Shown here: positions 6,952 to 9,206 of the stretch, piece by piece
How the letters are laid out: each line of letters opens with the position of its first letter
How positions within the stretch are numbered: the first letter of the stretch is position 1
Source of the DNA: Chloroflexota bacterium
GTDB taxonomy: Bacteria; Chloroflexota; Dehalococcoidia; Lucifugimonadales; JADFKI01
NCBI GenBank assembly: GCA_024648655.1
Contig: JAGGDZ010000251.1
Location: 1 to 9,206 of the forward strand
DNA length: 9,206 nucleotides
Direction: 5' to 3'
Program-made: the position numbers and the translations under genes
The notes under the pieces: model-generated
Database searches by the model: none
What the model saw: only the letters and a program-made list of their open reading frames with translations
What the model was told of the DNA's origin: nothing

Positions 6952-7027
6952 GGGGATATAGCTCAGTTGGGAGAGCGCGGCGTTCGCAATGCCGAGGTCG
7001 GGGGTTCAAGTCCCCCTATCTCCACCA
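6952..7027 (+). tRNA. tRNA-Ala(CGC)
   Basis: All 76 positions fold as a standard cloverleaf. The acceptor GGGGATA (6952-6958) pairs with TATCTCC (7017-7023), including a G3-U70 wobble, the alanine identity pair. The D arm is GCTC/GAGC. The anticodon stem is CGGCG/TGCCG with loop TTCGCAA, giving anticodon CGC, which reads GCG. The variable loop is AGGTC. The T arm is GGGGG/CCCCC with loop TTCAAGT. The discriminator is A (7024) and CCA is encoded (7025-7027). No hairpin terminator follows; a short T-rich stretch lies at 7047-7054. Confidence 0.97.
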
Positions 7028-7164
7028 TTTCCTCTAATTTCGTGGTCTCTTTTTCAGTCCCCGATTATCACGCCACCCCTACTTCAGCGGTTCGTTAATC
7101 TTCTCGAAAATCGCGACAGCCCTCGTATGGTGAGAAGTGAATCATTACTTCACTCGCAATAGGC

Positions 7165-7204
7165 ATATGCGAAAATTGCCGCCTGGGGGTAGCGGCACGC
7201 ATAT
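7165..7204. other. Bulged hairpin with an alternative pairing partner
   Basis: ATATGCG (7165-7171) pairs with CGCATAT (7198-7204). Directly inside, TGCCGC (7177-7182) pairs with GCGGCA (7192-7197) around the loop CTGGGGGTA. This gives 13 base pairs with a single 5-nt bulge, AAAAT (7172-7176). A second TGCCGC at 7206-7211 could pair with the same GCGGCA, so two mutually exclusive folds are possible. No T-run follows. The structure lies about 155 nt before the CDF-like start and upstream of that gene's candidate promoter, so it need not be in its leader. Confidence 0.5.
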
Positions 7205-7216
7205 TTGCCGCACTTC

Positions 7217-7250
7217 GTCCCTTCCCGATTACGGTCCCTTCCCGATTACG
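7217..7250. repeat. Perfect 17-bp tandem duplication
   Basis: GTCCCTTCCCGATTACG stands at 7217-7233 and is repeated without mismatch at 7234-7250. It is in non-coding DNA just downstream of the hairpin at 7165-7204. No function is apparent; two identical copies suggest a recent slippage or recombination event. Confidence 0.95.
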
Positions 7251-7302
7251 ATTGGAGACACTACAAAAGAATTCTGCCACCCATGAATAAACATTATCTG
7301 TA

Positions 7303-7331
7303 TTGACGTACCCCGACCTGCGGGTTAGAAA
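7303..7331 (+). promoter_or_regulatory. Candidate promoter of the CDF-like gene
   Basis: TTGACG (7303-7308, 5 of 6) and TAGAAA (7326-7331, 4 of 6) have a 17-bp spacer. Transcription would begin near 7338, before the GGAGAG ribosome site at 7347-7352. Confidence 0.4.
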
Positions 7332-7360
7332 TAGCCCAACACATCCGGAGAGCTTCTAAA

Positions 7361-8020
7361 TTGCTTAACTTCGCAAGGCTCCTTCTGTTAGTGACTATCA
7401 TCTACAACGTTGTAGAAGGTGTCATCGCGCTATGGTCGGGCGTCGCCGCACGTAGCATCGCTTTAGTCGCCTTCGGCGCGGACAGCTACATCGAGGTAGC
7501 CGCAGCTTCCCTTGTACTCTGGAGGATTGGAATCGAGGACAGTGAGTACGCAGAAGCAATGGAACATCGGATTGTTCGATTCATTGGCTACACTTTCCTT
7601 ATCCTCTCGGCGGCGATAGTTTTCAGGGCAGTCTGGGCTTTCACCGAACAAGCTGGCGCCGAAGAGTCTATGGTAGGCATAGTGCTCGCACTGGTCTCGG
7701 TAATGTTTATGCCTCTCATAGCCCTCTGGAAGTTGCGAATTGCAGCCAAGGGGAATCTGCACTCCATCGCCATTGAGGCAAAGGAGACTATCGCCTGCTC
7801 ATACCTGTCCCTTACACTGCTAATCGGCTTGGTTGCCAACGCCGCGCTAGGCTGGTGGTGGCTCGACGCTGCGACTGCTCTGCTTCTCGTACCCTGGCTC
7901 CTCCGGGAGGGAGTGGAAGGCATCCGTGGTGAAGAATGCCATGACGAACCGCAACTGTGCTCCTGCCGTTTCTGCCTATTCGGCTTAAAGACCTGCAACG
8001 CCGTCTGTTGTGCGTTCTGA
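7361..8020 (+). CDS. Small CDF-like (cation efflux) membrane protein with Cys-rich tail
   Basis: A 219-aa protein of about six hydrophobic segments (near 7-27, 32-54, 71-93, 103-123, 145-163, 165-181). The layout resembles the membrane part of cation diffusion facilitators, which exchange divalent metals for protons. GADSYIEV (39-46) matches the family's TM2 DSxxD site, with E45 in place of the second Asp. HSIAIEAKETIACSYLS (134-150) corresponds to TM5, but the usual His-xxx-Asp pair appears as E142 and C146. GWWWLDAATALLL (164-176) follows. The usual C-terminal cytoplasmic domain is missing; instead the last 27 residues hold seven Cys (193, 200, 202, 205, 212, 216, 217). TTG start with GGAGAG (7347-7352) 8 nt before it. 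Assignment to the CDF superfamily is by eye; substrate unknown, perhaps a soft metal. Confidence 0.65.
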   Translation: MLNFARLLLLVTIIYNVVEGVIALWSGVAARSIALVAFGADSYIEVAAASLVLWRIGIEDSEYAEAMEHRIVRFIGYTFLILSAAIVFRAVWAFTEQAGAEESMVGIVLALVSVMFMPLIALWKLRIAAKGNLHSIAIEAKETIACSYLSLTLLIGLVANAALGWWWLDAATALLLVPWLLREGVEGIRGEECHDEPQLCSCRFCLFGLKTCNAVCCAF

Positions 8021-8023
8021 AGA

Positions 8024-8043
8024 GCATCGGCGACATCCGATGC
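8024..8043. terminator. Terminator-like hairpin after the CDF-like gene
   Basis: GCATCGG (8024-8030) and CCGATGC (8037-8043) form a perfect 7-bp stem with loop CGACAT, starting 4 nt after the stop codon. No T-run follows on the plus strand, so it may end transcription weakly or only protect the 3' end. Confidence 0.4.
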
Positions 8044-8201
8044 AGGCATAAAGTTGGCGAGTTAGCGCAAGGGCGTTACCCTGGCCCTGTACGACTGTCT
8101 CGCGATGGCAACCCGTCAAATACACAGTGGAATGCCACGATTGCCCTGCATCATTGCTCAATACCAGGGTCCTAATGGGAGCAATTATGCGAAAGAATCT
8201 G

Positions 8202-8236
8202 TAAAATTGAACGGAATTCGGAATCCGCTCTAAAAT
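8202..8236 (+). promoter_or_regulatory. Possible -10 elements upstream of the SDR gene
   Basis: TAAAAT occurs at 8202-8207 and 8231-8236. The second has TTGAAC 18 bp upstream (8207-8212) but would start RNA inside the ribosome site, so the first, which lacks a clear -35 box, may be the usable one. The rest of the gap 8021-8253 shows no gene. Confidence 0.25.
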
Positions 8237-8253
8237 TAGGAGGGAAGAATCTT

Positions 8254-9045
8254 ATGGACCTTGAACTGCAAGGCAAGATCGCACTAATTACCGGCGGCAG
8301 CAAGGGCATAGGCAAGGCGATCGCCATAGCGCTGGCAGAGGAAGGGGCGGATGTCGCCATCGCTGCCCGCTCACAGGACACATTGGACACTGCAGCCGAG
8401 GAGATAAGGGAAGCGACAGGACGAAAAGTTGTCGCCATATCAGCTGATACGACAAATTGGAACGATGTCAGGCGAATGGTAGAGACTACCGTTTCCGAGC
8501 TTGGAAGCGTTGATATTCTCGTCAACAGCGCGGCGATGGTAGGGGGTCAGGTGCAGGGCACCATCGACGAGGCAGATGAGAAAGACCTGATTGAAGACCT
8601 CGACACCAAGGTCGTGGGATACTTCAGAAGCATAAAGGCAGTCGTGCCCCACATGCGCGCGAAGAAGTGGGGGCGAGTCATAAGCATCGGCGGCGTCTCG
8701 GCGCGCCAGTCAACGATCTACGGGCTTCGTAACGCGGCGGTGGTCCACATGACTAAAACCCTGTCCGATCAACTTGGTCAAGACGGTATTACGCTGAATG
8801 TCGTCCACCCCGGGCTAACACTCACGGATACCATCAACGAGCGATTGGACGACCAAGCTTCTCAGCAGGGAGTGTCGCGTGATGAAGTCAATGCCCAGGT
8901 CGGACAGAATGTCGCCATACGCAGGCCCATTGCGCCTGAGGAACTTGCTTGGCTCACGGCATATCTCGCGTCTCCAAAGGCGGAGTGCATCACCGGCGAG
9001 GTTATAGCGGCAGGTGGTGGAGCCGTTGGCGCCGTCCACCAATAG
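8254..9045 (+). CDS. Short-chain dehydrogenase/reductase with atypical active site
   Basis: A 263-aa Rossmann-fold protein of the classical SDR size. The cofactor motif TGGSKGIG is at 13-20; Arg39 after the second strand hints at NADP preference; D65 and NSAA (91-94, for NNAG) follow. HPG (185-187) and the C-terminal GEVIAAGGG (248-256) are also typical. The catalytic tetrad is not. Tyr156 is kept, but the position of the YxxxK lysine is N160 (YGLRN), the usual helix-4 Asn appears as K119 (LDTKVVGYF), and the usual ISS serine appears as Gly (SIGG, 144-147). It may be a non-standard reductase or have lost redox function; the substrate is unknown. The ATG start is firm: AGGAGG at 8238-8243, 10 nt before it. 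The next gene starts 50 nt after its stop, probably in the same operon. Confidence 0.9.
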   Translation: MDLELQGKIALITGGSKGIGKAIAIALAEEGADVAIAARSQDTLDTAAEEIREATGRKVVAISADTTNWNDVRRMVETTVSELGSVDILVNSAAMVGGQVQGTIDEADEKDLIEDLDTKVVGYFRSIKAVVPHMRAKKWGRVISIGGVSARQSTIYGLRNAAVVHMTKTLSDQLGQDGITLNVVHPGLTLTDTINERLDDQASQQGVSRDEVNAQVGQNVAIRRPIAPEELAWLTAYLASPKAECITGEVIAAGGGAVGAVHQ

Positions 9046-9070
9046 ATGAATACTAAAGATGAATACTAAA
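9045..9070. repeat. Perfect 13-bp tandem duplication between the SDR gene and the next gene
   Basis: GATGAATACTAAA occurs at 9045-9057 and 9058-9070; the first G is the last base of the SDR stop codon. Each copy carries an ATG. The first opens MNTKDEY then stop (9046-9069). The second opens a 22-codon frame (9059-9127) that overlaps the start of the downstream gene. Neither has a ribosome site, so translation is doubtful. Confidence 0.95.
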
Positions 9071-9095
9071 TCACAGGATAAGGAGGTCTCTTACA

Positions 9096-9206
9096 ATGCC
9101 AATGAACAAAATCGACCAGACTTTTGAAATAGAGCAGGAACAGCTCGACTGGCTCGGCGAGATTGCCACAAACTACGGGCTTGCTGACGAAGCAAAGGCT
9201 TTGCGT
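9096..9206 (+). CDS. Partial CDS, N-terminus of a small protein of unknown function
   Basis: The ATG at 9096 has a perfect AAGGAGGT (9080-9087) 8 nt upstream, the best ribosome site in the window, so this is a real and probably well-translated gene. The 37 visible residues begin MPMNKIDQTFEIEQEQLDWL and end with a helix containing LADEAKALR, cut by the window edge. A short strand (TFEIE) followed by two helices recalls ribbon-helix-helix-type small proteins, but nothing conserved enough is seen to name it. It follows the SDR gene by 50 nt on the same strand. Confidence 0.75.
   Translation, partial: MPMNKIDQTFEIEQEQLDWLGEIATNYGLADEAKALR

Larger units (their letters stand above)
7028..7360. 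other. Non-coding interval between tRNA-Ala and the CDF-like gene
   Basis: These 333 nt hold no convincing gene. A 61-codon minus-strand frame (7095-7280) spans the tandem duplication and has low-complexity, Arg-rich content, so it is not called. The interval contains the bulged hairpin at 7165-7204, the 17-bp duplication at 7217-7250 and a candidate promoter at 7303-7331. Confidence 0.6.

Noticed and set aside
7022..7054. Intrinsic terminator after tRNA-Ala
   Set aside because: The only pairing found is about 4 bp (CCAC/GTGG) using the tRNA 3' end itself with a long loop; the T-rich stretch alone is not enough.
7957..8175. 72-codon frame overlapping the end of the CDF-like gene
   Set aside because: It starts inside the CDF-like gene in another frame and has no ribosome site or recognisable content.
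1..9206. Mobile elements, phage genes, CRISPR arrays or a defence system
   Set aside because: No transposase, integrase, terminal inverted repeats, regularly spaced repeats or defence-type proteins were seen on either strand; the tRNA gene has no neighbouring integrase or duplicated 3' end.

Overview
The window looks like chromosomal DNA of a Chloroflexota bacterium, most plausibly the Dehalococcoidia/SAR202 side of the phylum. This is inferred from protein character and gene mix, not from a marker gene: a mycobacterial-type inositol-3-phosphate synthase outside an obviously high-GC actinobacterial background, frequent TTG/GTG starts, and a peptidase with a Gly-Cys/hydrophobic/Arg C-terminal tail. 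No phage, transposase, integrase or CRISPR array was seen.

Layout. (a) 1-59 (-): first codons of a gene leaving the window. (b) 182-1690 (-): secreted gluzincin-type zinc metallopeptidase with a Pro/Thr-rich stalk and a sorting-like C-terminal anchor. (c) 1691-1955: divergent intergenic region with a strong bulged hairpin (1862-1904) and a 9-bp direct repeat. (d) 1956-3731 (+): YihY/BrkB-type membrane protein carrying an unusual Gly/Ala-rich N-terminal half of about 280 residues with an internal repeat. (e) 6802-3749 (-), convergent with (d): an inositol-phospholipid cluster in the order ino1, PimA-like glycosyltransferase, CDP-alcohol phosphatidyltransferase of the phosphatidylinositol-phosphate-synthase type. 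(f) 6952-7027 (+): tRNA-Ala(CGC) behind a full-consensus promoter. (g) 7028-7360: non-coding, with a bulged hairpin and a 17-bp tandem duplication. (h) 7361-8020 (+): small CDF-like membrane protein with a Cys-rich tail. (i) 8254-9045 (+): short-chain dehydrogenase with a rearranged active site. (j) 9096-9206 (+): start of a small unidentified protein that runs off the window.

The clearest functional unit is (e). Ino1 makes inositol 3-phosphate from glucose 6-phosphate, the phosphatidyltransferase joins it to CDP-diacylglycerol, and the PimA-like enzyme would put a sugar, probably mannose, on the inositol head group. Three consecutive same-strand genes therefore cover the start of phosphatidylinositol (mannoside) synthesis. 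The PIP phosphatase and acyltransferase are not in the window.

The best leads are the repeat-bearing N-terminal extension on the YihY protein, the Asn/Lys exchange in the SDR active site, the two intergenic hairpins, and several clean 13-17 bp tandem duplications, one of which lies inside a signal peptide.
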